Part shown: positions 1-8,578 of the stretch, piece after piece | Numbering within the stretch: the first letter of the stretch is position 1 | Layout of the letters: every line of letters starts with the position of its first letter | DNA from: an uncultured Spartobacteria bacterium | GTDB taxonomy: Bacteria > Verrucomicrobiota > Verrucomicrobiia > Chthoniobacterales > JAATET01 | Length of the DNA: 64,000 nt | Assembly (NCBI GenBank): GCA_937901895.1 | Contig: CALGTD010000159.1 | Coordinates: 54,575-118,574, forward strand | Reading direction: 5' to 3' | Notes under the pieces: model-generated | Told to the model about the DNA's origin: nothing | The model's input: only the letters and a program-made list of their open reading frames with translations | The model's database searches: none | Translations under genes and position numbers: made by a program

Positions 1-2
1 CC

Positions 3-2159
3 ACGCTTCGGGTCATCAGCTCGCCGCTCCTCGCCGGAACGCTGTTGCTCGCAATGGGCGGCGCGTTTGTCTGGCTCGCGGATCGCATCCGATCCAGCCT
101 GCTCGCGGGAACCACGATCGCGCTCGCGTTCTACACCGCGGCGATCAACCCCATCGGCAACTTCTCGCTCTTCAGCAACCTCGTCATCAGCGGCGTCGGT
201 GTCGTCCTGCTTGCCCGGCGGCAATGGTCCGCGGTTTCGTTCCTCACACTCGCGGGCTCCTACGGCGCATTCGCCTTCTGGCGTCTGCACGAATCCGGAA
301 GTTTCGTCGCGGCTCCGGAGGCATTTCTCCCGGCCGTCCTGTTCCCCGCCGCCTACTGGATCGTCCACACGGCCGCAGTCCTGTGGCGACGCACCCCGGC
401 GCTCGATCCTGCCGCGCGCCCGGTTTACCTGACAATCAATAACGCCGCGTTCTTTGCCCTCGTCGCACCGGTGGTCGAGGGGCGTTATCCCGGCTCTTTA
501 TGGATCTGCGCCCTCGGCTTCGGCGCTGTCCTTCTCGTTCTCGGAGTAGTCGCCGCGCGCACCGCACCCGAGGAGGGCGTCTTCGACGGCAGCTACCTTG
601 CACAAGGGCTCGGACTCGTGTTCGCCGCACTCGCATTCAAACTCGCAGGCTGGACGCAACCCGTCGCGTTCGCATTGTTCGCCGGCACGCTGCTGGGCAT
701 CAGCCGGCTCCGTCACGGCGGATTGTTTCGCGTCTTTGCAATGCTCGCCGCCGTGATCTCGGGTGTCACCGCTGCTCAGGACATCGTCATGGAGGTAAAC
801 GGATCGCGCCTCGTCGGTGGTATTTGCGCCGTCCTTTTGACTGCAAATGCCCGAGTTCTCCGATCGCTGAAATATCCCTCAACGGCACGTCACTCCGATC
901 TGGAAGTCCTGGCGCATCTCGCACTCGCGACACTCGTCACGATGGCGGCGACAAGCTTCGGCAGTCCGTTTGAAAGCGGAATCCGTCTCGTCGCGCTCGG
1001 CATCACGGCCACCTTCGCCTTCCGCATCGCGCGGCTGCCGGAACTCGCCATCGCCGGTCAGGCGCTCGTAATGCTCGGGCAACTCTATTTTGCCATCGAC
1101 GCCGTCGCCGATGGTCCGAAACCTCTCTGGCCGGTCATTGCAGGGTCCATCCTCGTGTTCTGGTGGCAGCGACAGGTTCCGCGGATGCCCCGCATTGCCA
1201 GATTCTGGCAATCCATTCACTGCATCGCGCCTGCGTTCATCGGAATCCTCGCTATCGAACGATTCATTCCGGAGTCGTGGCAGGGATGCGTGTATGCGGG
1301 CATCGCACTCGCGCTCATCGTTGCCGGCTTCAGTTCTCGCGCGTGGCCCGTGAGCATCGTCGGAGGAGCGTTCACCGTCGCCTCGATCCTTACGGTGGCA
1401 CATGCGATTGCGGATGCCCAAAGCTGGCTTCCGCAACTGACCACCCTCGCCGTATTACACGCCCAGGCCCTGGCCATCACCGCACTGGGCCACCGCGCTC
1501 CGGTGAACACCGCGGGCACGCTGCTCGGCATCAGCCGCATCCTTCGCGGCATCGCATCGGTCTTCGCTGTCTGGCTCCTCTTCGTCCATGCGCCTGCAGA
1601 GCTGTGGTTCGTTTCCCTCATTGCGGTGGGATGCCTCGTGCTCGTGGTGGGCGGAGCAGTCACAAGCCTGGAAGCCGTCGTGCAGGCAGCCGGGTTCCTG
1701 ACCGCGGGATTCGCCGCGTGGATCTCCCATGGGGCGACACCGGCCGTCTGGAACTTCGCGGCGTTCGCCATTCTGATCGGTTCGCAGCGGTTCGTGCGCA
1801 GCCGTGCTTCATGGCTGCCGAATTTGGCAGACACGATCCTGATCGCCGCGGCCACCGGTGGGTTGTGGTTGCTTGTGCATCGCACCCTCACCGCCCAGGA
1901 AAGCGGCTTCCTGATCACCATCGCATGGTCCCTTCTCACCTTCGGAACCCTGGCAGCCGGCTTCGTCTGGAAGGAACGCGCCTATCGTCTCGCCGGGCTG
2001 TTCATCCTCGCATCCGCCGTGCTGCGGATCGTCCTGGTCGATGTCTGGGCGCTGGACACGATCTCCCGAATCGTGAGTTTCCTCGTGCTGGGCGTCGTGT
2101 TGATCGCGCTCAGTTTTCTTTACAACCGGCACGCCGCCGCCCTGCGCAAATGGCTCTGA
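3..2159 (+). CDS. DUF2339-type multi-pass membrane protein (5' end outside window)
   Basis: The reading frame is open to the left edge of the window, so the gene is 5'-truncated; the TTG at 45 is only the first start-like codon inside it. The visible 718 or so codons encode almost nothing but hydrophobic helices of 18-22 residues joined by short basic loops. The C-terminal block (YRLAGL, then RIVLVDVW, then SRIVSFLVLGVVLI) matches the pattern that ends DUF2339 predicted membrane proteins. The biochemical role of that family is not established. It ends 43 bases before the convergent HAD gene. The family call is fairly firm; no function is proposed. Confidence 0.75.
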   Translation, partial: TLRVISSPLLAGTLLLAMGGAFVWLADRIRSSLLAGTTIALAFYTAAINPIGNFSLFSNLVISGVGVVLLARRQWSAVSFLTLAGSYGAFAFWRLHESGSFVAAPEAFLPAVLFPAAYWIVHTAAVLWRRTPALDPAARPVYLTINNAAFFALVAPVVEGRYPGSLWICALGFGAVLLVLGVVAARTAPEEGVFDGSYLAQGLGLVFAALAFKLAGWTQPVAFALFAGTLLGISRLRHGGLFRVFAMLAAVISGVTAAQDIVMEVNGSRLVGGICAVLLTANARVLRSLKYPSTARHSDLEVLAHLALATLVTMAATSFGSPFESGIRLVALGITATFAFRIARLPELAIAGQALVMLGQLYFAIDAVADGPKPLWPVIAGSILVFWWQRQVPRMPRIARFWQSIHCIAPAFIGILAIERFIPESWQGCVYAGIALALIVAGFSSRAWPVSIVGGAFTVASILTVAHAIADAQSWLPQLTTLAVLHAQALAITALGHRAPVNTAGTLLGISRILRGIASVFAVWLLFVHAPAELWFVSLIAVGCLVLVVGGAVTSLEAVVQAAGFLTAGFAAWISHGATPAVWNFAAFAILIGSQRFVRSRASWLPNLADTILIAAATGGLWLLVHRTLTAQESGFLITIAWSLLTFGTLAAGFVWKERAYRLAGLFILASAVLRIVLVDVWALDTISRIVSFLVLGVVLIALSFLYNRHAAALRKWL

Positions 2160-2202
2160 TTCTCCGCTCCGGTTTCCTTGTGATTGTCCGCACGAAGGCC
2201 GG

Positions 2203-2856
2203 TCAACCGTCGATCACCACGCGCAGTCGCTCCGCGTCTAGTCCCTCGAGCGAGCGCACCGCAAGGTCGGCGGCACCCAGCGCATCCAGGGGATTTGTCG
2301 TCGCGACGGCAACGCATTTCATCCCGCCGGCATGGGCCGCCTCGATGCCGACAAATGCATCCTCGATCACCACGCAACGTTCCGGCGAAAGGCCGATCCG
2401 CTCCGCCGCCAGTAGAAAAATATCCGGCGCGGGCTTGCCGTGCGTCACATCGTCGCCCGACACCACCGCCGCAAAGAAACCGTCGAGTCGGAGCATTTCG
2501 AAGAGCGCATCCAGATTCTCGCGTGGCGTGGACGACCCCACCGCACAAGGAACCCCCGCGTCACGCAACGAAGTCAGCAACTCACGCACACCGGGGAGGG
2601 CGACGATCCCGTCCGCACGCACCCGCTCGCGATACAACGCCTCCTTGCGCGCCGCCAGCTCGGCCACCGCAGCCGCCTCCGTCGCCCAGCCGAGGTCGGG
2701 GATGATCACTTCGTTCTTCTTGCCAAAACCCCGTTTGAAATGGCCCTCCGGCAACGGGAGATTTCGCTCCGCTGCGAGCAGTTCCCACGCCCGCTCGTGC
2801 TGGGCGGAGGAATCCACCACCACGCCGTCCCAATCGAAGATCACGCCAAAACTCAT
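2203..2856 (-). CDS. HAD-superfamily hydrolase, beta-phosphoglucomutase-like
   Basis: A 217-residue cytoplasmic HAD phosphatase or phosphomutase. Motif I is FDWDGVVVDS, with the nucleophile Asp8 and Asp10. Motif II is the Ser of AVGSST, motif III the Lys of HGKPAPDIF, and motif IV the acidic VIEDAFVGIEAA. The helical cap between motif I and motif II is of the subfamily I size used by beta-phosphoglucomutase and phosphoglycolate phosphatase, so a small sugar phosphate is the likely substrate; the exact one cannot be read. The frame stays open upstream to 3516, but the ATG at 2856 starts right at the domain. That start lies 12 bases from the start of the divergent lipase gene, so the two 5' ends must overlap. 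Confidence 0.88.
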   Translation of the reverse strand: MSFGVIFDWDGVVVDSSAQHERAWELLAAERNLPLPEGHFKRGFGKKNEVIIPDLGWATEAAAVAELAARKEALYRERVRADGIVALPGVRELLTSLRDAGVPCAVGSSTPRENLDALFEMLRLDGFFAAVVSGDDVTHGKPAPDIFLLAAERIGLSPERCVVIEDAFVGIEAAHAGGMKCVAVATTNPLDALGAADLAVRSLEGLDAERLRVVIDG

Positions 2857-2868
2857 CCGATCATCTAA

Positions 2869-3645
2869 ATGAAAAGCCTCGGATCCCGCATTAGAAACCT
2901 GCCCCGTGCCGCCGGGGCCGCTGCGACCGCCGTCGCGTTGAGCACCTCGGTCATCGCCGCGGAACCCCAGCGGGTGATCTTCATTCACGGAATCTGGGAC
3001 ACGCTCGGTTCGCTGCGCCGACTGGACACCGCACTTCGCGACGCGGGCTTCGAGACGCTGGTGGTGGAGCTCCAGCCCAACGACGGCTCCGTTTCCCTCG
3101 AAAAACTCGCAGGGCAGGTTCACCGCGATATCGAGGCGCGATTCGGAAGCGACGCCGCGTTCTCGATCGTCGGATTCAGCATGGGCGGCCTCGTTGCCCG
3201 CAGCTACCTTCGCCAATACGGAAAACCCGGACGCGTCCCGGCCGTTGTCACGATCGCCTCCCCGCATGGCGGCACCTGGCTCGCGTGCTTCAGCGCACTG
3301 CGGGGAGTGCGCGAGATGCGGCCCGGCAGTCCGTTTCTTCGCGCGCTCGAAGATGACCACCTGCGATTCCACGGAACGAAGTGGACAACCATCCGCACTC
3401 CGTTCGATCTCATGATTCTCCCCTCCAACAGTTCCGCGCTTCCGTGGGCGAGGAACATCGTCGTTCCCGCTGCCGCGCATCCGCTCCTCGCCTTCGACCG
3501 GCGGGTCATCCGTCACACGCTCGAAGCACTCGGCGTCAACACGACGTCGGCATCCGCCGCGCCAGCTTCACGCCGTGCGGGATCGCTCCAGCGACGAATC
3601 CCAGGCACTCCACCGCTCCCGAAGGCTTCCCGGGAAGCGCAATAA
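2869..3645 (+). CDS. secreted alpha/beta hydrolase (lipase/esterase-like)
   Basis: A 258-residue protein with an N-terminal signal peptide (basic start, hydrophobic stretch, cleavage near VIAAEP). The mature part begins with the strand and oxyanion motif VIFIHGIWD. The nucleophile elbow is GFSMGG, as in triacylglycerol lipases and other alpha/beta hydrolases. The sequence IASPHGGTW follows, as in many bacterial lipases. The acid and His of the triad were not placed with confidence. The last 37 or so codons (3536-3645) lie antisense to the end of mogA and give a low-complexity Ala/Ser/Arg tail, which looks like readthrough extension. The substrate is unknown; a lipid or ester outside the cytoplasm is likely. 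Confidence 0.8.
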   Translation: MKSLGSRIRNLPRAAGAAATAVALSTSVIAAEPQRVIFIHGIWDTLGSLRRLDTALRDAGFETLVVELQPNDGSVSLEKLAGQVHRDIEARFGSDAAFSIVGFSMGGLVARSYLRQYGKPGRVPAVVTIASPHGGTWLACFSALRGVREMRPGSPFLRALEDDHLRFHGTKWTTIRTPFDLMILPSNSSALPWARNIVVPAAAHPLLAFDRRVIRHTLEALGVNTTSASAAPASRRAGSLQRRIPGTPPLPKASREAQ

Positions 3646-4015
3646 CGAGCGCACTCCCAACGACCGCCGCCATTCCCCGCGATAGGATCGCATTCGGCGT
3701 GATCGCCATCGAACCCGCCCGCATCGCCTCGCCGAATCCCGGAATCTCGACCCGCATGATTCCGCGAATCGCCTCCGGCGTCACGTCGCGCTCTGCGATT
3801 CCCGTGCCGCCCGTGGTCAGAATCAATCCACATCCCTGTGCCTCAAACGACCGCACGGCAGCGCGGATCCGATCGATGTCGTCGGGCACCACCGCGTCCG
3901 CGATCACCTGCCATCCACGGCGCTGGCACTCCGCACGCACCGCCGGACCTCCTGCGTCCTCGTAATCGCCCGCCGCCGCACGATCCGAAACCGTAATCAC
4001 ACCGACCGCGATCAC
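3536..4015 (-). CDS. mogA: molybdopterin adenylyltransferase / MoaB-MogA family protein
   Basis: A 159-residue protein of the MoCF_biosynth fold that acts in molybdenum cofactor synthesis, where MogA adenylylates molybdopterin before metal insertion. The N-terminus VGVITVSDR, the loop LTTGGTG followed by ERDVTPEA, and the later ALPGKPSGA are the family signatures. I chose the GTG at 4015: it overlaps the moaC stop in a GTGA junction and gives the normal family length, whereas the open frame upstream is only shadow of moaC. It is the last gene of moaA-moaC-mogA. Whether it is strictly MogA or the related MoaB cannot be settled here. Its 3' end overlaps the convergent lipase gene by 110 bases. 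Confidence 0.88.
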   Translation of the reverse strand: MIAVGVITVSDRAAAGDYEDAGGPAVRAECQRRGWQVIADAVVPDDIDRIRAAVRSFEAQGCGLILTTGGTGIAERDVTPEAIRGIMRVEIPGFGEAMRAGSMAITPNAILSRGMAAVVGSALVIALPGKPSGAVECLGFVAGAIPHGVKLARRMPTSC

Positions 4016-4467
4016 AGCGGCTCCTTCGTCTTTTCGAGCAACCGGACGCCCTCGATCGTCATCGTTTTGTCGATGGCCTTGCACATGTCGTAAATCGTCA
4101 GCGCCGCTGCGGAGACTCCGGTAAGCGCCTCCATTTCCACACCGGTCTGCGCCGTCGTGCGCACGCTGCACCGGATGCGGATGCCCCGTGATTCGGCTTC
4201 AAAAGCAACCTCCACACCGGTCACCGGCAGCGGATGACAGAGCGGAATCAAATCGCTCGTCCGCTTCACCGCTTGAATCGCTGCAATCCGCGCCGTCGCG
4301 AGGACGTTTCCCTTGGCCACCTCGTCCGCGGCAATTCGCGCCAGCGTCTCCGGGGTCAGCGAAATAAATCCGCACGCTGTCGCCTCGCGCCGCGACACGG
4401 GTTTCGCGGACACGTCGACCATGCGCGCCGCGCCGGTCTCGTCCAGATGCGTAAATCCTTCGCTCAT
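4012..4467 (-). CDS. moaC: cyclic pyranopterin monophosphate synthase MoaC
   Basis: A 151-residue protein. MoaC converts the MoaA product 3',8-cyclo-GTP into cyclic pyranopterin monophosphate. The protein opens with ARMVDVSAKP, has the LIPLCHPLP motif with conserved Cys and His, then the EALTGVSAAALTIYDMCKA block that is almost invariant in the family; the conserved Lys and Asp of the active site are in KAIDKTM. Length is typical. Its start overlaps the moaA stop (ATGA, 4464-4467) and its stop overlaps the mogA start, so the three genes are probably translationally coupled. Confidence 0.96.
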   Translation of the reverse strand: MSEGFTHLDETGAARMVDVSAKPVSRREATACGFISLTPETLARIAADEVAKGNVLATARIAAIQAVKRTSDLIPLCHPLPVTGVEVAFEAESRGIRIRCSVRTTAQTGVEMEALTGVSAAALTIYDMCKAIDKTMTIEGVRLLEKTKEPL

Positions 4468-5459
4468 CCGCCGATTGCCACCATCCGCCGTCCCGGTTGA
4501 TACATTCCCCGGAAGTCGTGTTCCCGCGGCTTTCGCTCGACGACATCCCGGAAAAATTGGGCAAGCTCCGCGTCCGTCACTCCACGCCGCAACACCGTTC
4601 TCACATCAAACTCGAGGTGGCTCCCCAGGCATGGTCGCAGTTTCCCGTCGCAGGTCAGCCGCAGCTTGTTGCAACTTTCGCAGAAATGGAGGTTCGTCAT
4701 TGCTCCGATGAACCCCACTCGCTGGCCCGTCCCCGGAATCCGGTAATACGACGCCGGCCCGTTCGTTCGGAAGTCCGGCTCCGGGATCAGCGATCCATGC
4801 TTGCGCGCAATTTCCCTCATCGCCTCGTTCACCGGCAAAAAGGTCGTCTCGCTCAATACCTCGCGATCCGACACGGGCATCAACTCGATGAATCGGAGCA
4901 GCAACCCTCGTTCGCGAGCAAACTCGACCAGCGGCAAAATCTCCGTCCGTCCGCGCACGAGCACGGCATTGATCTTGATTGAGTCGAATCCCGCATCGCG
5001 CGCGGCCTCGATTCCATCCAGAACCCGCGGAAGGAAATCGCGCCCCGTCACCGCCGCATACGTCCCGCGATCCAGCGAATCCAGCGAGATATTCACCGTC
5101 CGGACTCCGCGGTCCCGCAACGCCTGCGCCATCGTCACTCCGGACTCCAACCGGCCCGCCAGCAGCGTGCCGTTTGTGGAAAGCCCCACCTCACGAATCC
5201 CGTCGATCTCCGCGAGCTGGTCGAACAACGTCAGCACGCCACGACGGGTCAGCGGCTCGCCCCCGGTGACACGAACCTTTGTCACCCCCAGTTCCGCCCC
5301 GATACGAACCAGCCGCGCGATTTCCTCGTAAGTGAGCACCTCGGCGTGGGGCAGCCATTCCTGCAGCTCTCCCGGCATGCAATACGTGCAACGCTCGTTG
5401 CAGCGATCCGTCACCGACAGTCGCAGATACGAGATCCGATGCCCCCAGGCGTCCTCCAT
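4464..5459 (-). CDS. moaA: GTP 3',8-cyclase MoaA (radical SAM)
   Basis: A 331-residue radical SAM enzyme that starts molybdenum cofactor synthesis by rearranging GTP. The N-terminal cluster motif is CNERCTYC (CxxxCxxC). GGEPLTRRG is the SAM-binding GGEP motif. The second, GTP-binding cluster is CESCNKLRLTCDGKLRPC (Cx2C then C after 13). The protein ends in Gly-Gly, needed in MoaA for activity. The frame continues upstream to 5936, but the ATG at 5459 gives the standard family length. First gene of moaA-moaC-mogA, divergent from the Mla operon. No moaD, moaE or moeA is in the window. Confidence 0.96.
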   Translation of the reverse strand: MEDAWGHRISYLRLSVTDRCNERCTYCMPGELQEWLPHAEVLTYEEIARLVRIGAELGVTKVRVTGGEPLTRRGVLTLFDQLAEIDGIREVGLSTNGTLLAGRLESGVTMAQALRDRGVRTVNISLDSLDRGTYAAVTGRDFLPRVLDGIEAARDAGFDSIKINAVLVRGRTEILPLVEFARERGLLLRFIELMPVSDREVLSETTFLPVNEAMREIARKHGSLIPEPDFRTNGPASYYRIPGTGQRVGFIGAMTNLHFCESCNKLRLTCDGKLRPCLGSHLEFDVRTVLRRGVTDAELAQFFRDVVERKPREHDFRGMYQPGRRMVAIGG

Positions 5460-5526
5460 TTCGCAAACATAACGTCCTGGCTTGAGAAAGCCGAACGATA
5501 ATCCCCGGTTGCGAAACGGCGGATGG

Positions 5527-5928
5527 ATGCTTCGGGGCAAGGAATTCATCTTCCCCCCTCTCCGCATCCCCGCTATCCACAATTCCGTGGAAATCCGTAA
5601 ATCCGAAGAACAAGGCGCAACCCTGCTCGCACTCGAGGGCGAAATCGATCTCCACGCCTCCCCCCGTCTGCGCGAAGCCCTCCAGGAGATTGCCGAAAGC
5701 AAGGCTGAGGTTCTTCTCGTCGATTTCTCCGACGTCAAATACATCGACTCCTCCGGCCTCGCGACGCTTGTCGAATACGTCCGTGAGAGCAAGGCCTTCA
5801 ACGGCAGGCTCGCCCTTTTCGGGCTGCAGCCGAAGGTCAAAATGGTCTTCGAACTCGTGCGGCTGAACGAGCTGTTCACCATCGCCGACACGAAGGAAAA
5901 CGCCCTCGCCGCGCTTTCGGCGGGCTGA
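5527..5928 (+). CDS. mlaB: STAS-domain protein, MlaB-like
   Basis: A STAS-domain protein of about 133 residues. The core runs from VEIRKSEEQG through LEGEIDLHASPRLREAL to YIDSSGLATLVEYV; the DSSGL segment is the STAS signature, with the Ser that is phosphorylated in anti-sigma antagonists and conserved in MlaB. Because mlaE, mlaF and mlaD follow at once, the role is most likely MlaB, the small cytoplasmic subunit bound to the ABC transporter, not an anti-sigma antagonist. The start is uncertain: the TTG at 5482, the ATG at 5527 and the GTG at 5587 are all in frame, and the last starts exactly at the domain. mlaE begins 13 bases downstream. Confidence 0.82.
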   Translation: MLRGKEFIFPPLRIPAIHNSVEIRKSEEQGATLLALEGEIDLHASPRLREALQEIAESKAEVLLVDFSDVKYIDSSGLATLVEYVRESKAFNGRLALFGLQPKVKMVFELVRLNELFTIADTKENALAALSAG

Positions 5929-5941
5929 TTCGTCACGCCGC

Positions 5942-6685
5942 GTGCGGGATTACTTCGCGCTCAACGCCAGCATCCTTTACTGGACCTTTCTCGCGCCGTT
6001 TCGCGGAAAGGCCCTTCGCATCGCAGCGACGTTTCACCAGATGGTGCGCATCGGCGTGCAGGCGGTGCCCATGACCGCACTCACCTCACTCAGCATCGGA
6101 GTCACTCTCGCCATGCAGGGCGCCCACGAACTCTCGCGCATGGGCGCAACCGCGTTCGTTCCGGACCTCGTCGGAATGTCGCTCCTGCGGGAACTTGGGC
6201 CACTGCTGGTCGGCGTCGTCGTCATCGGCCGCAGCGGTTCCGCGATCACCGCCGAGATCGGCACGATGAAGGTCTCCGAGGAAATCGAGGCGCTGGAGGT
6301 GATGGCCATCAACCCCGTCCGCTTTCTCGTCGTGCCCCGGTTCCTGGCCATGATGGTCATGCTCCCGACGCTGACCGTCTTTGGAAACTACATCGGTCTC
6401 GCCGGCGGCTGGGCAATCTGCCGCTTTTCGCTCGGGATGAACACCGACGCCTACATCCGCCGCGTCGTGGAAAGCGCCCATGTCATGGATCTCTACAGCG
6501 GCATGATCAAGAGCATCGTCTTCGCATGGCTCATTGCGACGATCTCCTGCCTCTACGGCCTGACCGTGCGGGGCGGAGCCGAGGGCGTCGGCCGCTCCAC
6601 AACAAACTCCGTCGTCGTCTGCATCCTCTCAATGCTCGTTGCGAACGCCCTGCTCACCGCGTTTTTCTTCGTCGTCGAGTCATGA
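5942..6685 (+). CDS. mlaE: MlaE-family ABC transporter permease (lipid transport)
   Basis: A 247-residue inner-membrane permease of the MlaE/YrbE family, with five to six hydrophobic helices. Family hallmarks: the amphipathic N-terminal helix, the membrane helix around VPMTALTSLSIGVTLAMQGA, the conserved LLRELGPLLVG and IGRSGSAITAEIGTMKVSEEIEAL, and RFLVVPRFLA. With MlaF and MlaD it forms the complex that moves phospholipids between inner and outer membranes. The start is GTG at 5942. Its stop overlaps the mlaF start (ATGA, 6682-6685). Confidence 0.93.
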   Translation: MRDYFALNASILYWTFLAPFRGKALRIAATFHQMVRIGVQAVPMTALTSLSIGVTLAMQGAHELSRMGATAFVPDLVGMSLLRELGPLLVGVVVIGRSGSAITAEIGTMKVSEEIEALEVMAINPVRFLVVPRFLAMMVMLPTLTVFGNYIGLAGGWAICRFSLGMNTDAYIRRVVESAHVMDLYSGMIKSIVFAWLIATISCLYGLTVRGGAEGVGRSTTNSVVVCILSMLVANALLTAFFFVVES

Positions 6686-7503
6686 GCGAACCGGTCATCG
6701 AAGTCCGCGATCTCGTGCGAAAATTCGGCAACCGCACGGTGCTGAACGGCATTTCGTTCACGGTCGAGAAGGGCGACACGATGATCATCATGGGCGGCTC
6801 CGGTTGCGGGAAGAGCACGCTTCTGCGCCACATCATCGGCTCCATGAAGCCAACCAGCGGCTCGATCCGCATCTTCGGGGAGGAAATCACCACCATGCCC
6901 CAGCGCGATCTGGAGCGGCTCCGCCTGCGCTTCGGAATGAATTTCCAGTTCGGCGCGCTTCTCCAATCGCTCACCGTCGGTGAAAATGTCGCCCTGCCGC
7001 TCATCGAGAACAGCCGGGTCGATCCGGAAATCGTCGACCTCGTCGTGAAGATGAAGCTCGAGCTCGTCGGCCTCACCGGCTTCGAGCACCTCAAGCCCTC
7101 GGAGATCAGCGGCGGCATGCGCAAGCGTGTCGGCCTTGCCCGCGCGGTGGCGCTCGATCCCGAGTTGCTCTTCAGCGACGAGCCAACGAGCGGACTCGAC
7201 CCCATCATGACAGCCGTCATCGACCAGCTCACGCTCGATCTCACGCGCAAGCTCGACATGACCGCCGTCGTCGTCACCCACGACATGGTCAGCGCGTTCC
7301 GCATTGGCACGAAGATGATCATGCTCGGCACCGGCCCGAATCAGGGAAAGATCATCGCCGCCGGCACGCCCGACGAGATCCGGAACTCCGATGTTCCCGA
7401 GGTCCAGCAGTTCATCAACGGGCTTCCCGATGGCCCCACGCCGCTCAAACTCGCGCGGGAGGACTACATCGACCGCCTTCTCGACTCCGGGGAGGAACCA
7501 TGA
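6682..7503 (+). CDS. mlaF: MlaF-family ABC transporter ATPase
   Basis: A 273-residue ATP-binding subunit. Walker A is GGSGCGKST, the Q-loop lies in MNFQFGAL, the signature is ISGGMRKRVGLARA, Walker B runs LLFSDEPTSGLDP, and the switch His is in VVVTHDM. The ISGGMRKR form of the signature is typical of the Mla/Ttg2 branch. The ATG at 6682 was chosen over longer in-frame starts because it overlaps the mlaE stop and begins at the domain. It powers lipid transport through MlaE and MlaD. The C-terminal 30 residues extend past the ABC core, as in other MlaF proteins. Confidence 0.94.
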   Translation: MSEPVIEVRDLVRKFGNRTVLNGISFTVEKGDTMIIMGGSGCGKSTLLRHIIGSMKPTSGSIRIFGEEITTMPQRDLERLRLRFGMNFQFGALLQSLTVGENVALPLIENSRVDPEIVDLVVKMKLELVGLTGFEHLKPSEISGGMRKRVGLARAVALDPELLFSDEPTSGLDPIMTAVIDQLTLDLTRKLDMTAVVVTHDMVSAFRIGTKMIMLGTGPNQGKIIAAGTPDEIRNSDVPEVQQFINGLPDGPTPLKLAREDYIDRLLDSGEEP

Positions 7504-7590
7504 ACCACCCCTGTGCTCCCCCGGTGACAAACGCCCGCCGGTTCGATACGCTCGGCGCCCATTCGCGGCAGAACGCCGCAGGCATTTGAC

Positions 7591-8541
7591 ATGAAAAAAC
7601 TGGGAGACACTGCGACGGCGGCCACGGTGGTCGTTTGCAGCGCGATCATGCTGGTCGCGCTGGCGTTCGCACTGGGCGGAAATCCGTTTCGCGCGCCCGG
7701 CCGCACGCTGCGCACGCAATTCACCGACATCACGGGCATCCAGCAGAGCTCCCTCGTGAAATACGCCGGCGCCCCCGCGGGGACGGTGCATTCCATCCGC
7801 ATGCTTTCCCCGTCCGAGCGCACGGCTTCGGAAAATCCCGCAAACACGGTCGAACTTGTTCTGGCATTGAACCGCGACGTCCCGGACCTGAACGAGGGGC
7901 TTGTCGCCAGCGTCGCCTCCGACACGCTGCTGGCCGACAAGTTCATCCTCCTGGATGGAGGAAATCCCTCCGCCCCCGTTCTCGCAAACGGCGCAATGAT
8001 CCCAAGCATCACGCCGGTGACGTTCGACCATATTCTGCGGGATCTGAATTCCACCCTCGCCGGCATCGACGGCATCCTCGCTGGCGGAGCCGACGGAGGA
8101 TTGTCGCGCATCCGCGAGACCCTCGACCAGTTGAACGCAGCCATCACCGAGGCCCGCGCGCTCATCAGTGGAGCCAGCTCGATGGTGGAGGAGGGCCGCG
8201 GCCTCGTAAAGAACGGCAACCAGCTCCTCGACGAGGCGGGCGACCTTGTGGGCGACGGTCGTTCGCTCATCGCAGAAACCCGCGAGCCGCTGAAATCCCT
8301 GCTCGCCGAACTCTCATCCGCCGCCGACTCCCTGGACGACATGGCAAAACGTGCGGACGCCCTCGTGAAGAACAACGAGGGCAATTTGAACACGACGATC
8401 GTCGATGCGCGAAAGGCGGTCGCCGATCTCAAGGTCGCCGCAGCGTCCGCACGCGAACTCATCGACAGCCTGAAAGCCCGGCCGCAGCAGATCATCTGGG
8501 GCCCCGGCCGTCAGCGTCGCACCGAGCAGCAGCAGCGATAA
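7591..8541 (+). CDS. mlaD: MlaD-like MCE-domain protein
   Basis: A 316-residue protein with one N-terminal membrane helix (residues about 8-30), an MCE domain (about 38-120, including ITGIQQSSLVKYAGAPAGTV and VASDTLLADKFILL) and a long helical C-terminal part rich in Leu, Ala, Asp and Glu that probably forms a coiled coil. It should be anchored in the inner membrane with the MCE ring in the periplasm and feed lipids to or from MlaE/MlaF. The long helical tail is more like the tunnel-forming MCE proteins than short E. coli MlaD. It starts 87 bases after mlaF; no mlaC or mlaA follows. Confidence 0.88.
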   Translation: MKKLGDTATAATVVVCSAIMLVALAFALGGNPFRAPGRTLRTQFTDITGIQQSSLVKYAGAPAGTVHSIRMLSPSERTASENPANTVELVLALNRDVPDLNEGLVASVASDTLLADKFILLDGGNPSAPVLANGAMIPSITPVTFDHILRDLNSTLAGIDGILAGGADGGLSRIRETLDQLNAAITEARALISGASSMVEEGRGLVKNGNQLLDEAGDLVGDGRSLIAETREPLKSLLAELSSAADSLDDMAKRADALVKNNEGNLNTTIVDARKAVADLKVAAASARELIDSLKARPQQIIWGPGRQRRTEQQQR

Positions 8542-8578
8542 GCAAATCGCGCGTCTCCGTCCGGTCGCGGCAGCCGAG

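Noticed and set aside
45..2159. TTG at 45 as the true start of the DUF2339 gene
   Set aside because: The frame is open to the window edge and family members have further N-terminal sequence, so the gene is truncated by the window.
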